A stretch of DNA of 64,000 nucleotides from CAWDYA01 sp963806495. GTDB lineage: Bacteria > Acidobacteriota > Polarisedimenticolia > JACPZX01 > DASXTC01. A program made the position numbers and the translations under genes. The stretch is from assembly GCA_963806495.1 (NCBI GenBank), contig CAWDYA010000009.1:372001-436000 (forward strand). Direction: 5' to 3'. A model generated the notes under the pieces. It was not told where the DNA came from. It saw only the letters and a list, made by a program, of their open reading frames with translations, and did no database searches. Below, in pieces: positions 18,970-28,043 of this stretch (its first letter is position 1; every line of letters starts with the position of its first letter).

Positions 18970-19004
18970 GGGACGATAAACAATCCCGCATACGGAGGAT
19001 TCGT

Positions 19005-21041
19005 ATGACCCGGCACATCGGATTCCGATCCCGCTTTCCGGTCTACGCAGCAGCCGCTTCGATCGTTCTGGCTCTTGCCGCCGGTGACTCGAGCCGCGCC
19101 GCAGGCAAGAATGACGACGGCTGGCCCGGGATCACCAGTGCGGAGAAGGCGCTCACGCGTGTCCCGCAGGACCCGGAGGCCGACTTCGTGGTTCTGGCGA
19201 ACCGGCGCGATGGGAAGATCTTCAAGCGAGCCGACGACTGGGTCAACATCCTGCACTACCACTGGCGCGGCAAGATTCTCCGCGATACGGGGAAACGCCA
19301 CGCCGAAAGGCACATCAGGAGCACCAAGTACTCGCGCGTGAGCAATGTCCGGGCACGCACCGTCAATCCGGATGGCTCGGTCGTCGAGGTGAGCCCCGAC
19401 CAGATATTCGAGCGGATGGTCCGCATCGGAACGGGAATCAAGGTGTCCGAGTGGGTCTTCAACTTCCCCGCTGTCGAGACGGGCTCGATCATCGAGTACA
19501 CCTACGACCGGCATGACAACGGACTGGCGTTCATCGATCCGTTCTATTTCGAAGGCCCGGGATTCACGCTCCAGGCCGATGTGACGCAGGCGATCCCCAC
19601 CGAGATGGGCTACCAGATCCTGTGCAGCCGTTGCCCCGCCGGCACGCAGCCCAGTGTGAAGCCGTGGCACGACGGCAAGGCGAAAGGCAAGCTGTACGAC
19701 ATCGAGCTGAAGAATCTGCCCGGCTATGTCGATGAGCTCATGATGCCGCCGGTGCGCGACGTCAGCCCGCATCTCGAGATGGTGCTCCACACCTGGAAAG
19801 ACATGTACATCGACGCGCTCGGCAGACAGGATCAGTTTCTCGTCGACTGGAACTCGATCGCGATGTACGCAGAGTACAACTATGACCACGCGGCAAAGGA
19901 GTCACGGACGGCTCTTCGGGCCAAAGTGAGGGAGTGGACCGCGGGACTCGAGGAGCCCGAAGCGAAGATACAGGCCATCGTGCAGCATGTGCGTGACGAT
20001 TTCCGCTACATCCCGTGGCGGACGATTGTCTGCTACACGCGCCCGCTCGGCACCGTTCTGCAGGACATGACGGCGGACAACGAGGAGAAGGCGATGGTGG
20101 CGCATGAGGCGCTCAAAATCGCCGGAATCGATTCCCGGTATGCGCTCGTCAGCGCCCGGGACGCGGGTTCGGTCAACCCGCAGTTCTACAGCCCATCACA
20201 GTTCACCCACGTGATCATCGCCATCCCATCCGCCGATGGATCCTACGAATGGATCGATCCGACCGTATCGTATGCGCCCCCGGGATTCGTTCCATCGAAG
20301 GACGCCGGCGCCACCGCGCTGCTGATCGACGGTCGTGAAGGGCGGCTCGTCGAGCTCCCCGCACACAACGAGCTGAGTCGCACCACGTATCAGGTGACAC
20401 TGCACCCGAGCGAGAGTGGGCGTGTCACGATGGAGATCGAAGCGGAGTTCTTCAAGGAGGACGGAGTGGACATGCGGTCGGACCTCGCGCCGGCCGGAGT
20501 GCAGGAACAAGAGCAGCTCGTGAAAGACTGGCTGGTCAGCAAACTGCCGGGCGCGACGATCTCCTCGCTGGCCATCGAGGGGCTGGATGACCCCGAGGCC
20601 GGCCTGAAGCTCACCATCTCGGCCACCGCCCCGGGTGTCGCCACGGTGGCCGACGAGGCGATCCTGGTCCACGGGTGCATTCTGTCGGGCTACGACTCGA
20701 ATCCAATCACGCAGGTAAACCGCAGGTACCCGCTGCAGCTCAATCGCGGATGGAACGTGCAGGAGACGGTCATCATCGAGCCACCCGACGGGATGAAGAT
20801 CGCGCAGATGCCCCGCGACATCAAGGCCGACTCAGGGGTCGCACGCATCTCCTTCCGGTGCATGCCGCAGGGGAACGGGGCGCGCTGCCAGCGCGTCTTC
20901 GTGGCTTCGGCCAGACAATGGCCTTCTTCCCGGGTGAACGCGCTGCACCTGATGTTCGATCAGGTGGTCGAAGCGGACTCCACGACTCTGGCAGTGCAGC
21001 GTGTGGAGGAGCCGGCCGGCGAGGAGCCAGCCGAGGAGTGA
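19005..21041 (+). CDS. DUF3857 / transglutaminase-like exported protein lacking the catalytic Cys
   Basis: The 678-residue protein has the same architecture as its divergent neighbour: signal peptide, DUF3857 domain (about 60-260), transglutaminase-like core (about 310-430) and C-terminal beta domain. The active-site loop reads T-A-D-N-E-E-K-A where the neighbour has Y-G-D-C-K-D-K-A, so Cys is replaced by Asn. The His (F-T-H-V-I-I-A) and Asp (W-I-D-P-T-V) positions remain. It is probably a non-catalytic binding partner. GGAGGA precedes the ATG at 19005. It ends 9 bp from the convergent permease gene. Confidence 0.83.
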   Translation: MTRHIGFRSRFPVYAAAASIVLALAAGDSSRAAGKNDDGWPGITSAEKALTRVPQDPEADFVVLANRRDGKIFKRADDWVNILHYHWRGKILRDTGKRHAERHIRSTKYSRVSNVRARTVNPDGSVVEVSPDQIFERMVRIGTGIKVSEWVFNFPAVETGSIIEYTYDRHDNGLAFIDPFYFEGPGFTLQADVTQAIPTEMGYQILCSRCPAGTQPSVKPWHDGKAKGKLYDIELKNLPGYVDELMMPPVRDVSPHLEMVLHTWKDMYIDALGRQDQFLVDWNSIAMYAEYNYDHAAKESRTALRAKVREWTAGLEEPEAKIQAIVQHVRDDFRYIPWRTIVCYTRPLGTVLQDMTADNEEKAMVAHEALKIAGIDSRYALVSARDAGSVNPQFYSPSQFTHVIIAIPSADGSYEWIDPTVSYAPPGFVPSKDAGATALLIDGREGRLVELPAHNELSRTTYQVTLHPSESGRVTMEIEAEFFKEDGVDMRSDLAPAGVQEQEQLVKDWLVSKLPGATISSLAIEGLDDPEAGLKLTISATAPGVATVADEAILVHGCILSGYDSNPITQVNRRYPLQLNRGWNVQETVIIEPPDGMKIAQMPRDIKADSGVARISFRCMPQGNGARCQRVFVASARQWPSSRVNALHLMFDQVVEADSTTLAVQRVEEPAGEEPAEE

Positions 21042-21050
21042 GGAAGGCGC

Positions 21051-22944
21051 TCAGCCGAGGATGAGGCGCACGCCGCCGAGATCCTCGATCCGGTGGGGGA
21101 ACCGGTCGCCGGGCGTGCCGATGAACATGTAGTTCTTGGGCACGCCGAGCCGCCGTGAGAGCTTCTCGATGATCTCCGGCCCGAAGACACCCTTCACCGC
21201 GAGGAAGTCGATCCTCAGGTGCGGGTAGAGGTGATCGATGTCCGCGAGGTGCTCGGCGAGCTGGCGGCGGGATGTCGGCCTCGTCGTCGGTAGACGTGGA
21301 CCACCTGCAGCACGGTTGGTCTGCTCGTTCTCGAGCACGTACAGCGCGGCGCGGTTGAGCGCGGCCGGATCGTCGCCCTTGGTGAAGTACACGACCGCCC
21401 GGCTGTTGATCTCGTCGATCTTGGCTGCGCACCGGTCACGCACCCATCGGTATCGCGGCTGAGCACCCTGTCGAGACGGTCCGCGCCACGAAGAGCACCC
21501 CGCGCATCAGCTGGACCCGCAGGAACATCACGCGCGACGATCGCCCGCGACACCCGCGAAGTAGGCCACGAAGATCCGGACGATCGGCGGGGTCGAGCAG
21601 GAGGTTGCCGAGCAGGCCGAGCAGGACGGCGGCCAGCGCCAGCGATGACGACGGGCCACGAGCGCGCGATGCGTGCGCGGCAGGCGCGCGCGGCGCACCT
21701 TGAGCAGCATGTTGCCGATGCCGAACAGCGCCATCACCGACAGGAAACGAGATCGTGTAGACGCCGGCCAGCGTCGAGACATGCCCGCCGGTGGTCCCCA
21801 TGATCGCGCAGCAGACGCCGAAGAACAGCAGGATGATCCAGTGGTTGGTCCGCGCGCAGCCGGTTCTCGGTGAGCAGGAACTGGGGCAGGCAGCGGTCCA
21901 GCCCCATCCGGCGCATCAGGCCGGTGACGCCCACGTAGCGACGTCAGCACGGCGCCGGACAGCACCAGGACCGCGTCGATGCTGACCACCATGCGCAGCG
22001 ACGCCCCGCAGCTGACCGCGTCCCCATCTGCGCCAGCAGGTCCGGCGGCACCTGCTCGATCTCGGCCAGGGGCAGCAGGCCCAGCGAGAGCAGGCTGATG
22101 AGCGGGTTGAAGATCGCCACGGCGATCCACATGTTGCGCAGGGTCTTCGGGAAGACGCCCTCCTTCTGCTCCTCGATGAAGTTGGCCGAGCTCTCGAAGC
22201 CGCTGATGCCGAGCATGGCGGCGGCGAAGCCGAAGAACAGCGCGTGGATGAAACCCTGCTTGGGCTCGGCGCGGCCCAGTTCGCGGCGAGCAGCGAGGGG
22301 TCGGCGGCAACAGGCCGCTGATGCCGGCGAGCCGACAGAACCGTCAGGGTCGCCATGTGGAACAGGAAGATCCCCAGGGCCACGACTGGCCGATTCGCTG
22401 ATGCCGATGACGTTGAGCAAGGCGAACAGGCCCAGCAGCCCGATGGTGGCCCAGAAGACGTTCAGGCCGCCCCACAGGTTGTGGGCGTAGTGCATCGCCT
22501 CGCCTGCGCTGATGATCACCGCGGTCGCGACGTAGGACAGCAGCGTGAGGACAGGCGGCGCCGGCGGCGAGGCTGCTTGTTGGTGGTGTTCAGCAGGACG
22601 GTGTAGGTCCCGCCATTGAGCGGCAGCGCGCTGCCGACCTCGGCGTAGACCTTGCGGAACAGGATACAGGACCCGCGCCACGATGCGCAGGGCGACTGGG
22701 GCGTAGCGACCGGCCTGTGCCGCGCACAGGGCCGAGACGTACAGGCACAGCTCGAGGTGATGTCGTTGCCGCAGATGGCGGTGGAGGCCCAGGCGCCCAG
22801 GGTGTGCTTTTGCGGCTGGTCGAGGCGGGAGATCTCCACCGCCTCGGTGTCGAGATCGCTGATCCGACCCGCGGTTCCCCAGCCCGCGAACTCGAACGCT
22901 TCCCCCGCGGGGACGGCCCGCTCCCGGGGCACCGTGTCACCCAT
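21051..22944 (-). pseudogene. APC-family amino-acid permease with C-terminal UspA-like domain, heavily frameshifted
   Basis: Pieces of one permease are spread over all three minus-strand frames. The N-terminal part has L-G-A-W-A-S-T-A-I-C-G-N-D-I-T-S-S, the middle has G-I-S-G-F-E-S-S-A-N-F-I-E-E-Q, and further transmembrane segments follow. A cytoplasmic tail begins E-I-N-S-R-A-V-V-Y-F-T-K-G and ends P-H-R-I-E-D-L-G-G-V-R-L-I-L. Roughly one single-base shift occurs per 100 bases between about 21.27 and 22.75 kb, while both neighbouring genes are clean. Stop codons inside the conserved pieces are absent and residues are well kept, which argues against old decay. Intact, it would import amino acids. 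It follows the kinase gene by 10 bp in the PEBP operon. Confidence 0.75.
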
Positions 22945-22954
22945 CAGGCATCAC

Positions 22955-25639
22955 TCACTGCATGGTGAGCAGCCAGACATCCGCTTCGCGGCTGGCCCTG
23001 GAGAAGTACAGGGTGCGCCCGTCGCGCGATGCCTTGACCAGGCCGAATTCGATCTGGTCGGGCGCGACCGACAGGATCCGCCGAGGCTCGGCGCCGTCCT
23101 CCACGTCGACCAGATAGACGCCGTCCCCGGAGCCGTACACAAGACGCCGGCTTCCGCCGAGCCAGGCCGGGAAGACCCCGGTGCTCGTCAGACGGTGCGC
23201 CGATCGGGAGGCCAAATCGTAGACGCCGATCCCGCCGAGACGACCGTGCTCGCTGCTGAGATGGCCCGCCAGCAGGCGTCCGTCGGGCGACCACGAGACG
23301 GGGATGAGGAACCCGTCCCCGACCGTGCCGTCGAGCGCCTCGGGTGTCTGCTCCGCGAATGGCCGGGTGAGGTCGATCATCAGGGATTGCCTCGCATCGT
23401 AGTCGAAGGCGACGAGGCGCTGGCCGTCGGGCGAGGTGAACGGATAGCCGAGCGAGCGGCCCGGCGTATCGGTGAGCGGCCTCAGCCCAGAGCCATCCGG
23501 TCGTATCTCCCACACGTCGTACGAACCGGACCGGTCGGAAAAAAAGATGATCTCATGGCCGTCGGCGGACCAGCGTGGCAGCCGGTTCTTCGTGCCACCG
23601 CCCACCAGCTCGCGCCGGTCCGTGCCGTCGGTCCGCATCACCACGATCGACTCCACCGGGGACCGGGTGGCGCAGGCCAGCCAGTCGTCGTCCGGTGACA
23701 GGTCGCATGTTTCGCTCAGACCCGGGCTCCGGCGTACCCACACCGGGTCGCCCGTCGTGCGGGTCGCACCCGGATCGAGACCGACCCTCTGCACGTTGGC
23801 GCTGACGACCGACGAGACGTATGCCATGTGCTTCCCATCCGCCGAAAGGCTCATCGAGTGGCTCCAGGCCGACACCCCGTTGGTGATCTCTTGTGGAGGG
23901 CCGAGCGCCCTGCCCGACGCCTCGTCGATCGGAACCCGCCAGATGTTCATCGTTCCGCCCCGGTCGCTGGAGAAGTAGAGCCACCGGCCGTCGGGAGACC
24001 AGACCGGGTTCCAGTCGATCGCGGCGTCCTGGGTCACCGCCACAGGCTCACCGCCCGACGCCGGAATCGTCCAGATGTCCCGCTGGCCCGAGCCCGTCTC
24101 CCACGGGATGGACCAGTAGGCGATGCGTTTCCCGTGCGGCGACCAGCTCGGTTGCACGGCGTCGCCGCCATAGAGACGTCGTGGCGCACTGCCACCCGAC
24201 GCCGTCACCGCCCAGAGCTCGCTCAGACCTGAACGGGCGAGCGGGGTATCGATGCACTCCGTGGCATAGACGATCACCGAGCCGTCGGGCGACCAGGCGG
24301 GGTTGCATCCGGTCGTGGTGAGACGCCGCACCGACTCGCCGGTGGCCCCCATGACGAAGATCCCGCCTCCGTCCCTCTCCGAGCGGAACACGATCGACTC
24401 CCCGTCCGGCGAGAAAGCGGGCTCGGTGCTGGCGGCGCCCGGGTCGTTCGTGAGATTGATCGCGTTCTGGCCCCCGATCCGCTGCACGAAGATATCGCTG
24501 CCCGCCCCTGACGCTCCCGCGTAGGCGACGAGCTTCCCGTCGGGCGAGAGGCTGGCATGCTCCTCCGGTCCCGCCTGGTTCGTGACCTGTGAGAAGGTGC
24601 CGGTGACGGTGGTCTCGGGTGCCGCGGGCCCGGACGTGCCAGCCCCGCGCAGCAGCCAGGCGCCGATCACCACCGACAACGCCACGATGACGGCCGCGGG
24701 GAGCACGACACGCAGCAGTCCGCCGCGATTCGCCGCCGTCGCGCCCGCTCCGACCGGCGCCGACCCGGCCGCCAGGATTCCCGAGTCCGCATCCCGCTTC
24801 AAATCCTCCAGCTCGTTGCGCACCTCGAGCGCGACCTGATAGCGGCGCAGGGGATCCTTGGCAAGACACCGGCGCACGACCCGGTCCAGGTCGCGTGGCA
24901 GGCGCTGATTCACCTCCGTGACCGGCGGCGGCGTATCCCTCAGGATCGAGGCCAGGACCGATGCCTTGCTGGCCCCGCCGAAGGGTCGCCGGCCGGTGGC
25001 CATCTCGAACAGCACCACGCCGAGCGAGAAGACATCCGATCGGGCGTCCGCGGGTCGTCCCTCGGCCTGCTCGGGCGCCATGTACGAGAGGGTCCCGAGG
25101 ATCATCCCTTCTTCGGTCTTCGCCGTCGTCGGGAGCTGCGTCCCGGCCGGGTCCGCTCCCGTCTCCTCCGCCAGCTTCGCCAGGCCGAAGTCCAGCACCT
25201 TGAGTCTTCCGTCGTCGCCGACCATGACGTTGTCGGGCTTGAGGTCCCGGTGAGTGATCCCCTGGAGGTGGGCCGCGCTGACCGCATCGGCGAGGGGCGC
25301 CGCGAGCTCCAGCAACCGTCCGAGCGGGAACCCCTCCCTCGGGATCAGGTCGGTCAGCCTGCGCCCCCGGACGAGCTCCATCGTGAGGAAGTGGATTCCT
25401 TCGGCATGCTCGATCGAGTGGATGGTGACGATGTTCGGGTGGTTCAAGGCCGCAATGGCGGTCGCCTCACGCTCGAACCGGGCGAGCCGGGCCGCGTCCG
25501 CGGCCATCGGCTCCGGCAGGACCTTGAGGGCCACGGTGCGCTTCAGCTTCGTGTCCTCGGCGGCATAGACTTCTCCCATACCGCCGCTGCCGACCTTCTC
25601 CAGGATCCTGTAGTGGAGGAGCGTTCGCCCCGTGAGCAT
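22955..25639 (-). CDS. Membrane Ser/Thr protein kinase with C-terminal TolB/PD40 propeller
   Basis: The 894-residue protein has a Hanks-type kinase domain at about residues 9-270, with every key motif: G-S-G-G-M-G-E-V-Y, A-L-K in subdomain II, H-R-D-L-K-P-D-N, D-F-G and A-P-E. One transmembrane helix follows (about 303-325), then an extracytoplasmic beta-propeller of repeated S-P-D-G motifs (PD40/WD40-like, about 345-890). The topology suggests an outside-sensing propeller and a cytoplasmic kinase. It is third in an operon behind an RKIP-like PEBP and an intradiol-dioxygenase lipoprotein, with the permease downstream. Targets are unknown. Confidence 0.92.
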   Translation of the reverse strand: MLTGRTLLHYRILEKVGSGGMGEVYAAEDTKLKRTVALKVLPEPMAADAARLARFEREATAIAALNHPNIVTIHSIEHAEGIHFLTMELVRGRRLTDLIPREGFPLGRLLELAAPLADAVSAAHLQGITHRDLKPDNVMVGDDGRLKVLDFGLAKLAEETGADPAGTQLPTTAKTEEGMILGTLSYMAPEQAEGRPADARSDVFSLGVVLFEMATGRRPFGGASKASVLASILRDTPPPVTEVNQRLPRDLDRVVRRCLAKDPLRRYQVALEVRNELEDLKRDADSGILAAGSAPVGAGATAANRGGLLRVVLPAAVIVALSVVIGAWLLRGAGTSGPAAPETTVTGTFSQVTNQAGPEEHASLSPDGKLVAYAGASGAGSDIFVQRIGGQNAINLTNDPGAASTEPAFSPDGESIVFRSERDGGGIFVMGATGESVRRLTTTGCNPAWSPDGSVIVYATECIDTPLARSGLSELWAVTASGGSAPRRLYGGDAVQPSWSPHGKRIAYWSIPWETGSGQRDIWTIPASGGEPVAVTQDAAIDWNPVWSPDGRWLYFSSDRGGTMNIWRVPIDEASGRALGPPQEITNGVSAWSHSMSLSADGKHMAYVSSVVSANVQRVGLDPGATRTTGDPVWVRRSPGLSETCDLSPDDDWLACATRSPVESIVVMRTDGTDRRELVGGGTKNRLPRWSADGHEIIFFSDRSGSYDVWEIRPDGSGLRPLTDTPGRSLGYPFTSPDGQRLVAFDYDARQSLMIDLTRPFAEQTPEALDGTVGDGFLIPVSWSPDGRLLAGHLSSEHGRLGGIGVYDLASRSAHRLTSTGVFPAWLGGSRRLVYGSGDGVYLVDVEDGAEPRRILSVAPDQIEFGLVKASRDGRTLYFSRASREADVWLLTMQ

Positions 25640-25675
25640 GCCGCCGGTCCCTCCCGCAGGCCGGTCATCATACCA

Positions 25676-26326
25676 TCAAGGGGTCGCGGGCCTCATCAGG
25701 ACGATCTCCCTCGACCCGCGCCAGACGCCGTCCGCGGACCGCGTGAGGGTGATGACGCCCGAACCGCCCCGGCCGGTGCGGCGCGCGCGATCCTCGGGTG
25801 TCAGCAGCGGATCGCCCTCGAACACGAAGCTGTCGATCCAGTACTCCTCCCGGCCGGGCTCCTTGACGGTGACATGGACGTGCGCAGGACTGTGCCGGTT
25901 CGGGTAGGGGGCGGGCCGGATGGTCGTGAAACGGTACCGACCCTCGTCATCGGTTCTCAGCCATCCCCTGAGGTACCCGTGCCGGCGGGCGTTGCCGGTC
26001 TCGTCGCCCCGCCTCGGGTACACACCCTCGGCGTTCGTATGGTACAGGTACAGGATGACGCCTGCGGCGGGAGTCAAACCATCCGGCTCGAGCACGTGGC
26101 CCGAGATCACCATCGGCTCGCCGGGCTCGTCTTCGGAGGCGATCCGGATGTCCCAGGTCAGCTCGGAGGGGGCCTCCTCCGCGCCGCACCACTCGCACTC
26201 GGGCAAAGGGGCCGACGCGGGAGTCGTCCCACCATCCACGGCCGAAGCGTTGCAGCCCGCGGACGCGACCGCCAGCATCCACAGGACGAGCGCCGGAAGC
26301 CGGACGCGCCCGATCCCCCTCCTCAT
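25676..26326 (-). CDS. Intradiol ring-cleavage dioxygenase-like lipoprotein
   Basis: The 216-residue protein has a lipoprotein signal with lipobox A-S-A-G-C (Cys 25). It then has the beta-sandwich of protocatechuate/catechol dioxygenases: P-M-V-I-S-G-H-V-L, L-Y-L-Y-H-T-N-A-E-G-V-Y, G-Y-L-R-G-W-L-R-T-D-D-E-G-R-Y-R-F and H-S-P-A-H-V-H. The Tyr/Tyr/His/His residues expected to bind Fe(III) appear present. A membrane-anchored place is unusual for aromatic catabolism, so the substrate may be an extracellular catechol or the fold may be reused. The ATG directly abuts the TAG of the upstream PEBP gene. Confidence 0.8.
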   Translation of the reverse strand: MRRGIGRVRLPALVLWMLAVASAGCNASAVDGGTTPASAPLPECEWCGAEEAPSELTWDIRIASEDEPGEPMVISGHVLEPDGLTPAAGVILYLYHTNAEGVYPRRGDETGNARRHGYLRGWLRTDDEGRYRFTTIRPAPYPNRHSPAHVHVTVKEPGREEYWIDSFVFEGDPLLTPEDRARRTGRGGSGVITLTRSADGVWRGSREIVLMRPATP

Positions 26327-26968
26327 CTAGCGTGTCTCCACCGCCGGGTTCAGGGTGTAGGTGCCCGTCCAGCGCCCCGTCGCCAGAACGTGCCCCTCCA
26401 TCGCCCGTCGCGCCTCGGCGGCGCCGAACCGGCCGGAGAGCCCGAGGCTCGAAACGTCCAGCGCATGGACGACGAAATGGTAGTGATGCGGGATCTCGTC
26501 GTTCCACGGCGGGAACGGGCCATCATAGCCACCGTAGTCCCCCTTCATCGAGTCCTCGGCGGCAAACCAGCCTGTGTAGTCGTTCAGCCCGCGCACCCCG
26601 AGTGGCGTCGGCCCGAGCGGCTTTCCGTGCGGCGTCACGCCATCGGAGTCGGCGCCCGCGTCGATCGCGGCCGTGGTGGCCGGGATATCGACCAGCACCC
26701 AGTGATGGAATTCGGCCCGGGGCAGAGCGGCCGGCACCGTCGCTCCCTCCTTGTTGACGTTGTCCGGCTTCGACGGCGCGTCCGGATCGACGCACAGGAT
26801 CGCGAACGACCGGGTCCCCTCCGGCGCGCCGGACCAGCGGATGGCGGGGTTGCGGTTCCTGCCGAACGTGGCGTGTCCCTCGTCGGCCGGGACACCCATC
26901 GCGTACTCGCCGGGGATCGCGCCGCCGTCGGGCCAGGCGTCAATGGTCACTCTCAGCTTGTCGGTCAT
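26327..26968 (-). CDS. YbhB/YbcL-type PEBP (Raf kinase inhibitor-like) protein
   Basis: This 213-residue phosphatidylethanolamine-binding-protein homologue has the ligand-pocket signatures of the family: C-V-D-P-D-A-P near residue 60, F-H-H-W-V-L-V-D-I-P near 90, and G-P-F-P-P followed by P-H-H-Y-H-F-V-V-H-A-L-D. No signal peptide, so it is cytoplasmic. The ATG at 26968 follows GGAGGAGGCG. It is the first gene of an operon with a dioxygenase-like lipoprotein, a Ser/Thr kinase and a permease. Family members in eukaryotes inhibit kinases; whether this one acts on the kinase encoded with it is speculation. Confidence 0.9.
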   Translation of the reverse strand: MTDKLRVTIDAWPDGGAIPGEYAMGVPADEGHATFGRNRNPAIRWSGAPEGTRSFAILCVDPDAPSKPDNVNKEGATVPAALPRAEFHHWVLVDIPATTAAIDAGADSDGVTPHGKPLGPTPLGVRGLNDYTGWFAAEDSMKGDYGGYDGPFPPWNDEIPHHYHFVVHALDVSSLGLSGRFGAAEARRAMEGHVLATGRWTGTYTLNPAVETR

Positions 26969-27044
26969 CGTCGCCTCCTCCATCGGCTCCGGGATCGTGA
27001 GGAATCCCGCCTGGAGTCACTCTAGCATCGGCTCACCTGTCATC

Positions 27045-27073
27045 TTGACCCTAAGCCATATGGCACGTATACT
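27045..27073 (+). promoter_or_regulatory. Sigma-70-type promoter of the toxin-antitoxin operon
   Basis: TTGACC (27045-27050) and TATACT (27068-27073) are 17 bp apart, close to the ideal -35/-10 arrangement. Transcription would begin about 27080-27082, right at the antitoxin ATG (27082), so the mRNA is expected to be leaderless; no ribosome site is visible before that ATG. Confidence 0.7.
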
Positions 27074-27086
27074 TACGCCATATGGC
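27055..27086 (+). promoter_or_regulatory. Paired palindromic operators GCCATATGGC
   Basis: Two identical perfect 10-bp palindromes, GCCATATGGC at 27055-27064 and 27077-27086, are spaced 22 bp apart (two helical turns). The first is between the -35 and -10 boxes and the second covers the start codon. This is a textbook layout for co-operative autorepression by the antitoxin. Confidence 0.7.
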
Positions 27087-27579
27087 CAGAGCTCCCTCGA
27101 CGATCGAAGTCACCGAAACCCGGGATATCGAGCGATTCCGTCAGACCCTCTCCGGCGGCCGGGTCGCGGCCCACGGCTATCTCGTGCTCCTGGGGCTGCG
27201 GCCCTGTGACACGCCGGCACTGCTGCGCCGGCTCCGGGAAGGGCTGACCTTCGAGGCCTTCGAGCATCTCGCCCGCAATACGGCGCTGCCGAGAGAGGCC
27301 CTCATCGCGCTGGTGCAGATCACCGCCCGGACGCTGAGCCGCCGGAAGGACGAGGGGCGCTTCCGTCCGGCCGAGTCGGATCGCCTGGTCCGGGCGACAC
27401 GCGTCTTCGCGCACGCGATCACCCTGTTCGAGGGGGACGCGGACCTCGCCAGAAAGTGGTTCGTCGAGCCGCTGGCCGCGCTCGGCGGGGCCTCCCCGCT
27501 CGCCTATGCATCCACCGACCTCGGCGCGCGTGAGGTGGAGGATCTGATCGGCCGCCTGGAGCACGGGATCCCCTCGTGA
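27082..27579 (+). CDS. ParS/Xre/MbcA-type antitoxin (DUF2384)
   Basis: The 165-residue protein has an N-terminal helical DNA-binding region. The C-terminal DUF2384-like toxin-binding domain (about residues 105-160) contains R-V-F-A-H-A-I-T-L-F-E-G-D and A-R-K-W-F-V-E-P-L-A-A-L-G-G-A-S-P-L. This is the standard antitoxin partner of RES-domain toxins. It is encoded directly before the toxin, with a GTGA overlap. The ATG lies inside a palindrome and without a ribosome site, fitting a leaderless transcript. Confidence 0.88.
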   Translation: MARAPSTIEVTETRDIERFRQTLSGGRVAAHGYLVLLGLRPCDTPALLRRLREGLTFEAFEHLARNTALPREALIALVQITARTLSRRKDEGRFRPAESDRLVRATRVFAHAITLFEGDADLARKWFVEPLAALGGASPLAYASTDLGAREVEDLIGRLEHGIPS

Positions 27580-28043
27580 CCCGGCGCGTCTGGCGCATCT
27601 GCAAGCGACGATACGCCCGGCACGCCTTCGACGGAGAAGGCGCGAGACTGTATGGCAGTCGCTGGACTTCGCCGGGGCTCCGAGTGACCTTCGGCTCCGA
27701 AACGCTGTCGCTCGCCACGCTCGAGGTGCTGGTGCATCTGGGTACGAGCGCGCCGCTGGCCGCCTATTGCGTATTCACCGTCGACATCCCCGGGGATCTC
27801 ATCGAGTCGATCGGGCCGGACGCACTCCCTGCCGGCTGGAGATCCAGCCCCCCGCCCGCCTCGCTGCGGACCGTGGGTGACGCCTGGCTCCGGGAGGGTC
27901 GCAGTGCCGTGCTGATGGTGCCCAGCTCGATCATCCCGCACGAGCACAACTTTCTGATCAACCCGGAGCACGGCAGGTTCCGGCGTCTCGCGATCGGCGG
28001 TCCCGAGCCCCTCGACATCGATCCGCGGGTGATGGGGCGATGA
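27576..28043 (+). CDS. RES-domain toxin (NAD+-targeting)
   Basis: The 155-residue protein has the RES core: an N-terminal Arg/Tyr region around G-A-R-L-Y-G-S-R-W, Glu in L-A-T-L-E-V-L-V-H and Ser in V-P-S-S-I-I-P-H-E-H-N-F-L-I-N-P. RES toxins (MbcT, ParT) act on NAD+ by phosphorolysis, or ADP-ribosylate a target, and are neutralised by the adjacent antitoxin. The start is a GTG overlapping the antitoxin stop. The stop overlaps an ATG of a small downstream frame (ATGA). Confidence 0.9.
   Translation: MTRRVWRICKRRYARHAFDGEGARLYGSRWTSPGLRVTFGSETLSLATLEVLVHLGTSAPLAAYCVFTVDIPGDLIESIGPDALPAGWRSSPPPASLRTVGDAWLREGRSAVLMVPSSIIPHEHNFLINPEHGRFRRLAIGGPEPLDIDPRVMGR

Noticed and set aside
21051..22944. 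Programmed frameshifting in the permease gene
   Set aside because: There are far too many shifts in both directions and no slippery-site/structure pattern.
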